The notes under the pieces were generated by a model. It was not told where the DNA came from and made no database searches. It saw only the letters and a program-made list of their open reading frames with translations. This document shows positions 32,388 through 41,153 of a stretch of DNA of 64,000 nt, in pieces (position 1 is the stretch's first letter; every line of letters starts with the position of its first letter). The position numbers were made by a program, and so were the translations under genes. The DNA lies in assembly GCA_027483945.1 (NCBI GenBank), contig JAIXTM010000003.1, positions 119,873 to 183,872 of the forward strand, given 5' to 3'. This stretch comes from Hyphomicrobiales bacterium. GTDB lineage: Bacteria; Pseudomonadota; Alphaproteobacteria; Rhizobiales; Beijerinckiaceae.

Positions 32388-33619
32388 CATGTCCGGTCGC
32401 GGCGGGCGAGGAGGAAGGCCCTGACGCGCTGGTCGGCAGTGAGGCCGGCGGCCCGCTCGTAGGCTTCGCGCGCGGCCTGCAGGTCGCCCGAACCGGACAG
32501 GAGATGCGCCCGCACCGCCCAGTAGGGCTGGTAATTGTCCGGCGCGTCCGCCGCCTCCAGCGCAGCCAGTCCCGCTGCCGGGCCGCGCGCCTCGCCGATG
32601 GCGGCGGCGCGCGCCACCCGGGCGCCGGCGGTGGGCGCCAGCGTGACGAGAAGGTCGTAGAGGCCCGCGATCGCCGGCCAGTTCGTCCGGCCCGTCCGGG
32701 CGCGCTCCGCATGGACCGACTGGATCGCCGCCTCGATCTGGAACCGCCCGGGGCGGGCGGCGGACGCGGCCCGGCGCAGATGCATCTCCGCCTCGGCCGT
32801 CATATCGTGCCGCCACAGCCCGACATCCTGCTGGCCGAGCGGCACGAAGCTGCCGTCCGCCACCCGGGCCTCGCGCCGGGCCTCCGCATGCAGCATCAGA
32901 GCCAGGAGCCCGGACGCTTCCGGCTCGTCGGGCATCAGGGAAACGAGCACGCGCGCGAGCCAGATCGCCTCGCCGGCGAGGTCCGCCCGCGCGGTGTCCG
33001 TGCCGGTGATCGCGTCCCAGCCGGTGCCGAAGGCGGCATAGATCGCCTGGAGCACGGCATCCAGCCGCTCCGGCAGGTCCTCCGGCTCGGGGATCCGGAA
33101 CGCGATCCCCGCATCCCTGATCTTCGTCTTGGCGCGCACCAGGCGCTGGCCCATGGCGGTCGGCGCCACAAGGAAGGCCGAGGCGATCCGCGCCGCGTCG
33201 AGGCCGAGCACCGTCTGCAGCATCAGCGGCGTGCGCGCCGCCTCGTCGATGGCGGGATGCGCGCAGACGAACATCAGCCGCAGCCGCTCGTCCGGGATGC
33301 TGCCGGAAGGCTCCGCCGCGCCGCGTTCCTCGTCCAGAAGTTCGGCGACGGGGCGCAGGCGCTCCGCCGTCCGCGCCCTGCGCCCGGCACGCATGAGACC
33401 GCGACGCGCCACCGTCAGCAGCCACGCCTCCGGATGGTCCGGCACACCGGCGCCCGGCCAGGCGGCGAGCGCCTGGGCGAAGGCCTCGGCCAGTGCGTCT
33501 TCCGCCGCGGCCACGTCCCGCCATTCGCGGGCGAGATAGGCGAGGAGGCGCCCATAGGACGTCCGCGCCGCCAGTTCCGCGGCGGCGCGGGGTTCGGTCG
33601 CTGCGCTCCCGGCGCTCAC
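32387..33619 (-). CDS. ECF sigma factor with long C-terminal extension (ECF42 type)
   Basis: A 410-residue sigma factor. The N-terminal 170 residues hold sigma region 2 (LLAYLAREWRDVAAAEDALAEAF) and region 4 (PLMLQTVLGLDAARIASAFLVAPTAMGQRLVRAK). The remainder, about 240 residues including GTDTARADLAGEAIWLARVL and the helical repeats at the end, is the extension of the ECF42 group. These sigma factors are linked to DGPF-domain proteins rather than to anti-sigma factors, and the extension is thought to control them. Exactly that partner is upstream here, overlapping by 4 nt (GTGA). No own promoter is seen. Confidence 0.88.
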   Translation of the reverse strand: MSAGSAATEPRAAAELAARTSYGRLLAYLAREWRDVAAAEDALAEAFAQALAAWPGAGVPDHPEAWLLTVARRGLMRAGRRARTAERLRPVAELLDEERGAAEPSGSIPDERLRLMFVCAHPAIDEAARTPLMLQTVLGLDAARIASAFLVAPTAMGQRLVRAKTKIRDAGIAFRIPEPEDLPERLDAVLQAIYAAFGTGWDAITGTDTARADLAGEAIWLARVLVSLMPDEPEASGLLALMLHAEARREARVADGSFVPLGQQDVGLWRHDMTAEAEMHLRRAASAARPGRFQIEAAIQSVHAERARTGRTNWPAIAGLYDLLVTLAPTAGARVARAAAIGEARGPAAGLAALEAADAPDNYQPYWAVRAHLLSGSGDLQAAREAYERAAGLTADQRVRAFLLARRDRT

Positions 33620-33981
33620 GCCGGCATCGGCGGGGGCGGCAGGGTCGGGCGCACCTCGACCCGTCCGTAGGACGCGGCGGGGCTGCGGGCCGCCCATTCC
33701 AGCGCGGCGTCGAGATCGGGTACGTCGATGACGAAGAACCCGCCCAGATGCTCCTTGGCGTCGGCGAAGGGGCCGTCCTGCACGTGCCTCTTGCCGTCGC
33801 GGACGGTCACGTGGGTTGCGGTCGCCGGCGGCTGCAGCCCGGCGCCGCTGACGACGATGCCGGCCTCGGCGACCGCGCGGGCATAGGCGGTCCAGGCGCC
33901 CCAATACGGGCCGGCCTTTTCAGGATCGTTGCGCCGGTCGAAGGCGTCCTGTCCCTCGCTGAATACGAGCATGTACTGCAT
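33616..33981 (-). CDS. DGPF-domain (YCII-related) protein, ECF42 partner
   Basis: A 121-residue protein that starts MQYMLVFSEGQDAF, the N-terminal strand of the YCII/DGPF fold, and carries the name-giving motif VQDGPFADAKEHLGGFFVIDV. It ends in a proline-rich tail. The family is almost always encoded next to ECF42-type sigma factors, as here, and is thought to be co-regulated with them. The biochemical role is unknown. It is the first gene of a two-gene leftward unit, divergent from acpXL. Confidence 0.88.
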   Translation of the reverse strand: MQYMLVFSEGQDAFDRRNDPEKAGPYWGAWTAYARAVAEAGIVVSGAGLQPPATATHVTVRDGKRHVQDGPFADAKEHLGGFFVIDVPDLDAALEWAARSPAASYGRVEVRPTLPPPPMPA

Positions 33982-34279
33982 GGGTCTCTCTCGTCGGGCT
34001 GTGTCCGCCGTCATGGCCGGACAGGGCGGCGAAGGCCGCTTCCGGACCTGTAGAGCCGCGACCTTCGCCCATTTCGACATCACCGTCGACGAAGCGGCAG
34101 AAAAAGTTCGGGAGGCCGATCCGGCCTGCCATGAGGCGGCGGCGTCGCGGTTGGACAAGCGCGCGACGTGATGTAAGAGGAGCGCTGAAATTTCCCGCCG
34201 TCATGTCGGCCGTGACGGACGCCAGGCGCGACCCCGCGCCGCGCGGCTCGCGGCCCGTCACGCCCAGGAGACCGACGCA

Positions 34280-34561
34280 ATGTCGTCCACTTTCGAGACT
34301 GTCGCCGGCATCATCGCCGAGACCTGCGACATTCCCCGCGAGCAGATCACGCCCGAAAGCCACGCGATCAACGATCTCGGCATCGATTCGCTGGCCTTCC
34401 TCGACATTGCGTTCGCCATCGACAAGGCCTTCGGCATCAAGCTGCCGCTCGAGCAGTGGACCCAGGAGGTCAACGAGGGCAAGGCGCCGGCCGAGGAATA
34501 TTTCGTGATGAAGAACCTCGTGGCGCGCATCGACGCCCTCGTCGCGGCCAAGAACGCCTGA
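34280..34561 (+). CDS. acpXL: Acyl carrier protein AcpXL for very-long-chain fatty acid of lipid A
   Basis: A 93-residue acyl carrier protein. DLGIDS37LAFLD holds the serine that carries phosphopantetheine. [26 protein letters not shown] is diagnostic for AcpXL, the dedicated carrier on which 27-hydroxyoctacosanoate is built for rhizobial lipid A. The ribosome binding site is CAGGAG, 9 nt upstream. A weak promoter may be TTGGAC at 34151 with TAAGAG 17 nt later. It is the first gene of a seven-gene operon that runs to 40340. Confidence 0.96.
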   Translation: MSSTFETVAGIIAETCDIPREQITPESHAINDLGIDSLAFLDIAFAIDKAFGIKLPLEQWTQEVNEGKAPAEEYFVMKNLVARIDALVAAKNA

Positions 34562-34610
34562 ACGCACGCCGTTCGGCTTAAGGCATCGCCCGCGAGCCCG
34601 TGAGCCTCTG

Positions 34611-35075
34611 ATGCGGCTGGAATATTTCGAGATGATCGACGAGGTGGCGTCTTTCGACGCTGCCGGCCAGGCGCTCCGGGCCCGCGCGCGGGTCCCGCTT
34701 GCCAGCCCGGTCTTCGAGGGCCACTTTCCAGGACATCCCCTGGTGCCCGGCGTCCTCCTGACGGAGACCATGGCCCAGGCCTCCGGCTACCTGGTGCTCG
34801 CCCTGACCGCCTTCGCGCACATGCCCTTCCTGATGGCCGTCGACAAGGCGCGCTTCCGGACCTTTGTCGGCCCCGGCGAGACGCTGGACGTCGCGGCCGA
34901 GCTGGACGTCATGGGCTCGGGCTATGCGGCGACGCGGGCGCGGATCGAGAGCGGCGGCAAGCCGGTCTGCGATGCGCATCTGCGGTTCAAGATCATGCCA
35001 TTCCCGGCCGGGATGGAAGAGGGCATGCGCCAGCGCGCCCGCCAGATCGGCCTGATCGCGGAGACCCTGTCATGA
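34611..35075 (+). CDS. fabZXL: 3-hydroxyacyl-ACP dehydratase of the AcpXL pathway
   Basis: A 154-residue hot-dog fold dehydratase. The FabZ-type active-site segment reads FEGHFPGHPLVPGVLLTETMAQ, with His38 and Glu52 at the same 14-residue spacing as in E. coli FabZ. It removes water from 3-hydroxyacyl-AcpXL during elongation to the C26-C28 chain. It lies 49 nt after acpXL, and its stop overlaps the next gene by 4 nt (ATGA). Gene order identifies it as the XL-specific copy rather than the housekeeping FabZ. Confidence 0.92.
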   Translation: MRLEYFEMIDEVASFDAAGQALRARARVPLASPVFEGHFPGHPLVPGVLLTETMAQASGYLVLALTAFAHMPFLMAVDKARFRTFVGPGETLDVAAELDVMGSGYAATRARIESGGKPVCDAHLRFKIMPFPAGMEEGMRQRARQIGLIAETLS

Positions 35076-36211
35076 GCGAGCTTCGCGACGTCGTCATCAC
35101 CGGGATCGGGCTGGTGTCGAGCCTTGGCGAGGGACACGACGTCCATCTCGCCGCGCTCCACGACGCGCCGCGCCCGCATGTGGACGCGGCCGCCTTCGCG
35201 CCCTATTGCGTGCATCCGGTCGTGCCGCTGGAGCTCGACCGGCAGATCCCCAAGAAGTCCGACCAGCGGCAGATGGAGCCGTGGCAGCGGCTTGGCGTCT
35301 ACGCCGCCGGCCTCGCCCTCGACGATGCCGGGCTGAAGGGCGATGCGGAGCGGCTGGACCGGCTCCAGATGATCGTCGCCGCCGGCGGCGGCGAGCGCGA
35401 CTATGCCGTCGACGGACAGATTCTCGACGGCATGCGCAAGGCGGCGCAGCCGGAGGTCTTCCTCAACGAGCGGCTGATGAGCGACCTGCGTCCGACCCTG
35501 TTCCTGGCGCAGCTCTCCAACCTTCTGGCCGGCAATATCTCGATCGTCCACGGCATCACCGGCGCCTCGCGCACCTTCATGGGCGAGGAGCAGGCGGGGG
35601 TGGACGCGGTGCGCGTCGCCCAGGCCCGCATCGCCGCCGGCCAGGCCGACGCGATCATCGTGGGCGGCGCCTACAATGCGGAGCGCCCGGACGTGCTGCT
35701 CATCTTCGAGATGGGCCACACGCTATGGAAGCACGGCTTCACGCCGGTCTTCGAGCGGTCCGCCGAGGGCGGCGGCTTCATTCCCGGCAGCGCCGCGGCC
35801 TTCCTCGTGCTGGAGGCCGCCGACGTGGCGCAGGCGCGCGGCGCCCGCGCCCATGCCAGGCTCGCCCCGGTGCGGGCCGAGCGCTGCCCGCGCGAGGATG
35901 GCGGCCTGGAGAAGACGCTGGCCACGATGTGGGCTGATGCGGGCGCGGGCCGCGACGCCTTCGTCCTGTCCGGCGCCACCGGCATGGCGCGGATCACCGC
36001 ATCCGAGCGCGAGACGCTCGACGCCCTCATCGTCACGGGTTCGATCATGGCGACCGGCGACCTGATCGGCCACTCCGTCGAGGCCCAGTTCCCCTTCGGC
36101 GTCGCCCTGGCGGCACTGGCGGTGGAGGACGGTCTCGCCGACGAGGCCGTGGTCACGAGCGTCGGGCACCAGCGCGGCGAGGGCCTGGCCCGCGTCGTGA
36201 AGGCCGGTTGA
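35072..36211 (+). CDS. fabF2XL: Ketosynthase-like protein FabF2XL, catalytic residues not conserved
   Basis: A 379-residue thiolase-fold beta-ketoacyl synthase homologue (start DVVITGIGLVSSLGEG). The nucleophile elbow is GITGASRTFMGEEQAG, with Ser166 where FabF1XL and all active enzymes have Cys. The HGTxT motif is absent, and the NK...GH block is reduced to GDLIGHSVEAQFPFG. It therefore lacks the Cys-His-His centre. By analogy with chain-length factors of polyketide synthases, it probably pairs with the active FabF1XL encoded next. That is inference; the position as fabF2XL in the rhizobial cluster is well known. Confidence 0.88.
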   Translation: MSELRDVVITGIGLVSSLGEGHDVHLAALHDAPRPHVDAAAFAPYCVHPVVPLELDRQIPKKSDQRQMEPWQRLGVYAAGLALDDAGLKGDAERLDRLQMIVAAGGGERDYAVDGQILDGMRKAAQPEVFLNERLMSDLRPTLFLAQLSNLLAGNISIVHGITGASRTFMGEEQAGVDAVRVAQARIAAGQADAIIVGGAYNAERPDVLLIFEMGHTLWKHGFTPVFERSAEGGGFIPGSAAAFLVLEAADVAQARGARAHARLAPVRAERCPREDGGLEKTLATMWADAGAGRDAFVLSGATGMARITASERETLDALIVTGSIMATGDLIGHSVEAQFPFGVALAALAVEDGLADEAVVTSVGHQRGEGLARVVKAG

Positions 36212-36222
36212 GGAGAACGGGC

Positions 36223-37503
36223 ATGGCGAAATTCCGCGACCGCGCCGGACGGCCCATCGTCGCCGTGACGGGCATGGGCGTCGTGACCTCGCTCGGCCGG
36301 GGCAAGACGGACAATTGGACAGCTCTGACCGCGGGACGTTCCGGCATCCACCGGATCAACCGTTTCCCCACGGACGGCCTGCGCACGACCATCGCCGGCA
36401 CCGTGGATTTCCTCGACGTGAATCCGATGGTCGCGCCCGTCCTGTCGGAGAATCTCGCGACGATCGCCGCCGACGAGGCGATCGGCCAGTCCGGCCTGGC
36501 GCGCGACGATTTTCCCGGCGCCCTCTTCGTCGCCGTTCCGCCGGTGGAGATGGAATGGCCGCAGCGCCGCATCCTGGCGGACGCGACCGCCAAGGCCGAG
36601 GGCATCGTCTATTCCGACCTTCTGGCCGCGGCCGCCGGCGGCGATTACCGCAAGCTCCACGACCTGTTCCTGTTCGGCACGGTGGCCGACCGGCTGGCCG
36701 ACCGCTTCGGCACCAAGGGCTCGCCGATCTCTCTGTCGACGGCCTGCTCCTCCGGCGCGACCGCCATCCAGCTCGGCGTCGAGGCGATCCGCCGCGGCGA
36801 GACGCGGGCAGCCCTGTCCATCGGAACGGACGGGTCCGTCCACGCCGAGGCGCTGATCCGGTTCTCGCTTCTGTCGGCCCTGTCGACGCAGAACGACCCG
36901 CCGGAAGGCGCCGCCAAGCCCTTCTCCAAGAACCGCGACGGCTTCGTCATGGGCGAAGGCGCAGCCGCCCTCGTTCTGGAGGATTACGAGCACGCGGTCG
37001 CCCGCGGCGCCACGATCCTCGGCTTCGTCGCGGGCTGCGGCGAGAAGGGTGACGGCTTCCACCGCACGCGTTCGAGCCCCGACGGCCGCCCGGCCATCGT
37101 CGCGATGCAGGAAGCGATCGCCGATGCCGGCCTCTCGCCGGACGACATCGACTATATCAACGCCCACGGCACCTCGACGCCCGAGAACGACAAGATGGAG
37201 TCGATGAGCTGCATGGCCGTGTTCGGCGAGCGGATGGCGACCGTCCCGATCTCGTCCAACAAGTCCATGATCGGGCATACGCTCACCGCCGCCGGCGCCG
37301 TCGAGGCCGTGTTCTCGCTGATGACGATCGCGGAAGGGCGCATCCCGCCGACGATCAATCACGCGATTCCGGACCCTGCGATCCCGCTCGACGTGGTGCC
37401 CAATGTCGCCCGCGACGCGCGGGTGACGCGCGTCATGTCGAACTCCTTCGGCTTCGGCGGCCAGAACACCTCGCTCGTCTTCACCGCGGAGCCTGTCTCG
37501 TGA
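36223..37503 (+). CDS. fabF1XL: Beta-ketoacyl-ACP synthase FabF1XL
   Basis: A 426-residue condensing enzyme with the full active site: Cys175 (LSTACSSGATAIQLG), His315 (INAHGTSTPEND), Lys347 and His352 (SNKSMIGHTLTAAGAVEAV). It extends acyl-AcpXL by two carbons per round towards the C28 chain. The ATG at 36223 has GAGGAGA 6 nt upstream and begins MAKFRDRAGRPIVAVTGMG; a TTG five codons upstream is less likely. It follows fabF2XL by 11 nt and overlaps fabG by 4 nt (GTGA). Confidence 0.94.
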   Translation: MAKFRDRAGRPIVAVTGMGVVTSLGRGKTDNWTALTAGRSGIHRINRFPTDGLRTTIAGTVDFLDVNPMVAPVLSENLATIAADEAIGQSGLARDDFPGALFVAVPPVEMEWPQRRILADATAKAEGIVYSDLLAAAAGGDYRKLHDLFLFGTVADRLADRFGTKGSPISLSTACSSGATAIQLGVEAIRRGETRAALSIGTDGSVHAEALIRFSLLSALSTQNDPPEGAAKPFSKNRDGFVMGEGAAALVLEDYEHAVARGATILGFVAGCGEKGDGFHRTRSSPDGRPAIVAMQEAIADAGLSPDDIDYINAHGTSTPENDKMESMSCMAVFGERMATVPISSNKSMIGHTLTAAGAVEAVFSLMTIAEGRIPPTINHAIPDPAIPLDVVPNVARDARVTRVMSNSFGFGGQNTSLVFTAEPVS

Positions 37504-38249
37504 GCGGACGCATCCTCGTCACCGGCGGCGCCAAGGGCGTCGGCGCGCAGATCGTCCGGGCGCTCGCCGCCCAGGGCTTCGATGTCGACTTCACCTACCG
37601 CTCCTCCGGCGAGCAGGCGCAGGCGCTCGCCGCCGAGATCGGCGCGGCCCATCCCGGCCGGACCGTGACGGCGCACGCGCTCGACCTCGCGGACCGGGAG
37701 GCGCTCGACGCCTTCTGCGACGGCATCGAGAAGGAGAGCTGGTTCGGCCTCGTCCACAATGCCGGCCAGCCCTACGACGCCCTCGCCATGATGATGGACC
37801 AAGGCAAGGCCGAGGCCATCATGCAGGTGAATTTCTGGTCGCTGACGCGGCTGGTGAAGTCGGTCTCCCGCGGCATGATCCGCGCCCGCCAGGGGCGTAT
37901 CGCGGTCATCGGCTCGGTGGCGGCGCTCAACGGCAACGCCGGCAACGCGGCCTATGCCGCCTCCAAGGGCGCCATGCTGTCCTATTGCCGCACGCTCTCG
38001 GTGGAGACGGCCAAGCGCGGCGTGACGGTGAACTACATCGCGCCGGGCTTCATCGACACCGACATGATGGCCGGATACGCCGCCTATCGCGAGAAGATGG
38101 AAGGCCAGATCCCGGCCGGCCGCTTCGCACGGCCCGAGGAGGTCGCCGGCCTCGTCGCGTTCCTCATGTCCCCGCCCGCCGGGTACATCACCGGCGCGGT
38201 CCTGCCCATCGATGGCGGCCTGACCGCCATGATGGGTGTTCATCGGTAG
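37500..38249 (+). CDS. 3-oxoacyl-ACP reductase, SDR family (FabG-like)
   Basis: A 249-residue short-chain dehydrogenase. The NADPH-binding motif is TGGAKGVG, NAG occurs in LVHNAGQPYD, Ser in VIGSVAALNG, and the catalytic YAASK follows. It starts at GTG overlapping the FabF1XL stop. In this operon it should reduce 3-oxoacyl-AcpXL, giving the cluster its own set of elongation enzymes. The classical Rhizobium/Sinorhizobium cluster, as I know it, goes from fabF1XL straight to adh2XL, so this gene marks a variant layout. Confidence 0.9.
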   Translation: MSGRILVTGGAKGVGAQIVRALAAQGFDVDFTYRSSGEQAQALAAEIGAAHPGRTVTAHALDLADREALDAFCDGIEKESWFGLVHNAGQPYDALAMMMDQGKAEAIMQVNFWSLTRLVKSVSRGMIRARQGRIAVIGSVAALNGNAGNAAYAASKGAMLSYCRTLSVETAKRGVTVNYIAPGFIDTDMMAGYAAYREKMEGQIPAGRFARPEEVAGLVAFLMSPPAGYITGAVLPIDGGLTAMMGVHR

Positions 38250-38358
38250 GGCACGGTAGCGCTGCGGGTCCGTCACGGCTTGTCATGAGACGGGTGGAGC
38301 GATAATCCGCCCGCTTGCCCCGCGACCGCGGGCGACCCGAACCGACGACAGGACCCCG

Positions 38359-39381
38359 ATGCGCGCCCTCATGCTCCACGGCGACCGCGATCTCCGGCTG
38401 GAGGAGATCGATCCGCCCCCGCCGCCCGCCGCCGGCGAGGTGCAGGTGCGCGTGCGCGCCATCGGGCTCAACTTCCTCGACGTATGGGGCTTTCGCGGCA
38501 TGGCCTTCGCCAAGCGCAAGATGCCGCAGGCCGCGGGCGTCGAGGCGGCCGGAGAGGTGGTGGCCCTCGGCGAGGGCGTCAGCCGCTTCAAGGTCGGCGA
38601 CAAGGTCACGATGTACGGCGCGGAGACCTGCGGCCATTGCAAGGCCTGCCGCGAGGGTCGCGACAATCTTTGCGAGAACGTCGCCGGCATCATGGGCTTC
38701 CATATCGACGGCTTCGCCCGCGAGCTGGTCAACCGGCCCGACCGCCTGACGGTGAAGGTGCCCGACAATGTCTCGTTCGAGCATGCGGCCTGCGCGCCCA
38801 TCGGCTTCGGGACGGTCCAGCACATGCTGTTCGACAATGCCAAGCTCGAGCCCGGCGAGACGATCCTCGTCCATGCCGGCGGCTCGGGCATCGGGACGGC
38901 GGCGATCAAGATGGCCAAGGCCATCGGCTGCACCGTCATCACCACGGTCGGCGACGACGAGAAGGGCGAGAAGGCCAAGGCCCTGGGTGCCGATCACGTC
39001 GTCAACTACAAGACCGAGCGCTTCGAGGGCGAGGTCCGCCAGCTCACCAAGCGCAAGGGCGTCGACGTCGTGTTCGAGCATGTGGGCGCGGACACCTGGA
39101 ACGGCTCGCTCCTGTGCCTGAAGCGCGGAGGGCGGCTCGTCACCTGTGGCTCGACCTCTGGCGTCTCCACCACGATGAACCTGATGCAGCTCTTCCAGCA
39201 GCAATACCGGATCTTCGGATCCTTCGGCTGCTCGATGCGCAACATCCGGGAATCGCTGGACAAGATGGCCCACGGCATGACGCCGGTGATCGACACCGTG
39301 TTCGACATCGCCGATTTCGAGAAGGGCCTGGAGCGCCTGGAAAGCCGCAAGGTCTTCGGCAAGATCATCGTGACGCTCTGA
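38359..39381 (+). CDS. adh2XL: Zinc-dependent MDR-family dehydrogenase Adh2XL (probable enoyl reductase step)
   Basis: A 340-residue medium-chain dehydrogenase/reductase. The structural zinc lobe has CGHCKACREGRDNLC, and the nucleotide fold has HAGGSGIGTAAIKMAK. The usual catalytic-zinc Cys near residue 40 is replaced (AIGLNFLDVWGFRG), as in quinone reductase and enoyl reductase branches. In the acpXL cluster this gene is called adh2XL and is required for the very-long-chain acyl group. Enoyl reduction is the likely step, by elimination. It is separated from fabG by 109 nt, the largest gap in the operon. Confidence 0.9.
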   Translation: MRALMLHGDRDLRLEEIDPPPPPAAGEVQVRVRAIGLNFLDVWGFRGMAFAKRKMPQAAGVEAAGEVVALGEGVSRFKVGDKVTMYGAETCGHCKACREGRDNLCENVAGIMGFHIDGFARELVNRPDRLTVKVPDNVSFEHAACAPIGFGTVQHMLFDNAKLEPGETILVHAGGSGIGTAAIKMAKAIGCTVITTVGDDEKGEKAKALGADHVVNYKTERFEGEVRQLTKRKGVDVVFEHVGADTWNGSLLCLKRGGRLVTCGSTSGVSTTMNLMQLFQQQYRIFGSFGCSMRNIRESLDKMAHGMTPVIDTVFDIADFEKGLERLESRKVFGKIIVTL

Positions 39382-39383
39382 CC

Positions 39384-40340
39384 TTGCCACGCAGGTCCCT
39401 TCCCCTACGCATCCTCCTGAAGATCGCCGAATACGCGATGCTCGCCATCGTGCGGACGGTCTTCGCGTTCCTGCGCCTGATCGGGCCGGAGCGATCCAGC
39501 GATCTCGGCGGCGCCATCGCCCGCACGATCGGACCGCTTCTCCCCGTTCATCGCGTCGCGCTGGACAATCTGGCCGCGGCCTTCCCCGAGAAGGACGAGG
39601 CCGAGCGGCGGCGCATCGCGAAGGCGGCGTGGGAGAATCTGGGCCGCGTCGGCGCCGAATACGCCCATCTGCGCAAGATCTTCGATTACGACTACCACAA
39701 CCCGAACCCGGACGGCCGGATCCTCGTCGACGGGATCGAGCACTTCATCGCCCTGAAGGACGACGAAAAGCCCGGCATCGTCTTCTCCGCCCATCTGGGC
39801 AATTGGGAACTGCCCGCGATCTGCGCCCAGACCTACGGGCTGGAGACCACCGCGGTCTTCCGCGCGCCCAACGATCCCGCCATCGCCCGCGTCGTCCACG
39901 AGGTCCGCTCGGGCGCCATGGGCGGGCTCGAGGCGGCGCGCCAGGGTGCGGCCTTCGCCATGCAGGCGGTGCTGGAGCGCGGCGGGCATCTGGGCATGCT
40001 GATCGACCAGCATTTCACCCGCGGCGTCGTCGTGGACTTCCTCGGCCGGCCGGCCCTGACCAACCCGATCCTCGCCAAGTTCGCCCGCAATTTCGAATGC
40101 CCTGTTCATGGCGTGCGCGTCGTGCGCCTGCCCGGGCTGCGGTTCCGGATCGAATTGTCCCCGCCTCTCGTCCTGCCCCGCGGCGCCGACGGCCAGATCG
40201 AGGTCACCGGTGCCATGCAGGCCATGACCGACCTCGTCGGCGCCTGGGTGCGGGAGAACCCGGAGCAATGGCTCTGGATGCACCGGCGCTGGCGGCCGAT
40301 GGCGATCGCGGCCCGGGAAGCCGGGCTCAAGCAAAGGTGA
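39384..40340 (+). CDS. lpxXL: Lipid A very-long-chain acyltransferase LpxXL
   Basis: A 318-residue inner-membrane-associated acyltransferase of the HtrB/LpxL family. The catalytic H-x4-E motif is SAHLGNWELPA, followed by TAVFRAPNDP and ENPEQWLWMHRRW near the end. It transfers 27-hydroxyoctacosanoate from AcpXL to the secondary position on lipid A. I start at TTG 39384, 2 nt after the adh2XL stop and probably coupled to it; the next in-frame ATG (39438) would remove part of the N-terminal anchor. It is the last gene of the operon. Confidence 0.93.
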   Translation: MPRRSLPLRILLKIAEYAMLAIVRTVFAFLRLIGPERSSDLGGAIARTIGPLLPVHRVALDNLAAAFPEKDEAERRRIAKAAWENLGRVGAEYAHLRKIFDYDYHNPNPDGRILVDGIEHFIALKDDEKPGIVFSAHLGNWELPAICAQTYGLETTAVFRAPNDPAIARVVHEVRSGAMGGLEAARQGAAFAMQAVLERGGHLGMLIDQHFTRGVVVDFLGRPALTNPILAKFARNFECPVHGVRVVRLPGLRFRIELSPPLVLPRGADGQIEVTGAMQAMTDLVGAWVRENPEQWLWMHRRWRPMAIAAREAGLKQR

Positions 40341-40378
40341 CTTCCGCCGGAAGCCGTTTTCGGCTTTGCTCCCAGCCC

Positions 40379-41149
40379 ATGACGAGGCTGAAATCCCTGA
40401 TCCTGGCCGCCGCGCTCGCCCTCGGCGGCGCACAGGCGACGCTGGCCCAGACGCCGGGCGAAGCCGGTCACCCCCAAACACCGCGGGCCGTCGTCGAGCT
40501 GTTCACCAGCCAGGGCTGTTCCTCGTGCCCGCCGGCGGACGAACTCCTGGCCCGCCTGGCGCGCGAGCCCGACATCGTCGCCCTGTCGCTGCACGTGGAT
40601 TACTGGGACTATCTCGGCTGGAAGGACACGCTCGGCAACGCGGTCTTCTCCGAGCGCCAGCGCGGCTATGCCAGTCGCCGGCGGGACGGCCAGGTCTACA
40701 CGCCGCAGGCGGTCGTCGCCGGCGTCGCTCATGCCTTGGGCTCCGATCGTGCCGCCATTGAGAAAGCCATCGACAAGGCCAGGGGCAAGTTCTCCGCCCT
40801 CACGGTGCCGGTGTCGCTGGCCGAGATGAAGGACAAGGTGCAGGTGCGCGTCGACGGCCCCGTGCCCGCCGGAGCCCAGCTCTGGATCCTCGGCGTCGCC
40901 GGCCGCGAGACGGTGCGCATCGCCCGCGGCGAGAACAAGGGCCGGGAGGCCACCTACGTGAACGTGGTCAAACAGATGACCAAGGTGGCAGACGTCACCG
41001 CCCCGGCCTCCTTCGACATCCCGCTCGCCATCGCCAAGCCCGCCGGCTGCGACGGCTATGTCGCCCTCATCCAGATGGGCAACCCGAACGAGCCGCAGAC
41101 GATCCTTGGCGCTGCGAAGGGCGGGACACTAGCGGCCGCCGCGCGCTAG
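40379..41149 (+). CDS. Exported DUF1223 thioredoxin-like protein
   Basis: A 256-residue protein with a signal peptide (LILAAALALGGAQATLA). The mature part starts RAVVELFTSQGCSSCPPADELL, the DUF1223 signature with a CxxC-like pair, and contains SLHVDYWDYLGWKD and RDGQVYTPQAVVAG. The fold is thioredoxin-like, but no activity has been established for the family that I know of. It lies 38 nt after lpxXL on the same strand and could be cotranscribed with it, though a functional link to lipid A is not evident. It converges on the ggt gene with a 4-nt gap. Confidence 0.82.
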   Translation: MTRLKSLILAAALALGGAQATLAQTPGEAGHPQTPRAVVELFTSQGCSSCPPADELLARLAREPDIVALSLHVDYWDYLGWKDTLGNAVFSERQRGYASRRRDGQVYTPQAVVAGVAHALGSDRAAIEKAIDKARGKFSALTVPVSLAEMKDKVQVRVDGPVPAGAQLWILGVAGRETVRIARGENKGREATYVNVVKQMTKVADVTAPASFDIPLAIAKPAGCDGYVALIQMGNPNEPQTILGAAKGGTLAAAAR

Positions 41150-41153
41150 GCGC

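Noticed and set aside
34151-34179. TTGGAC-N17-TAAGAG as promoter of acpXL
   Set aside because: The -10 matches poorly. I mention it only as a possibility in the acpXL entry.
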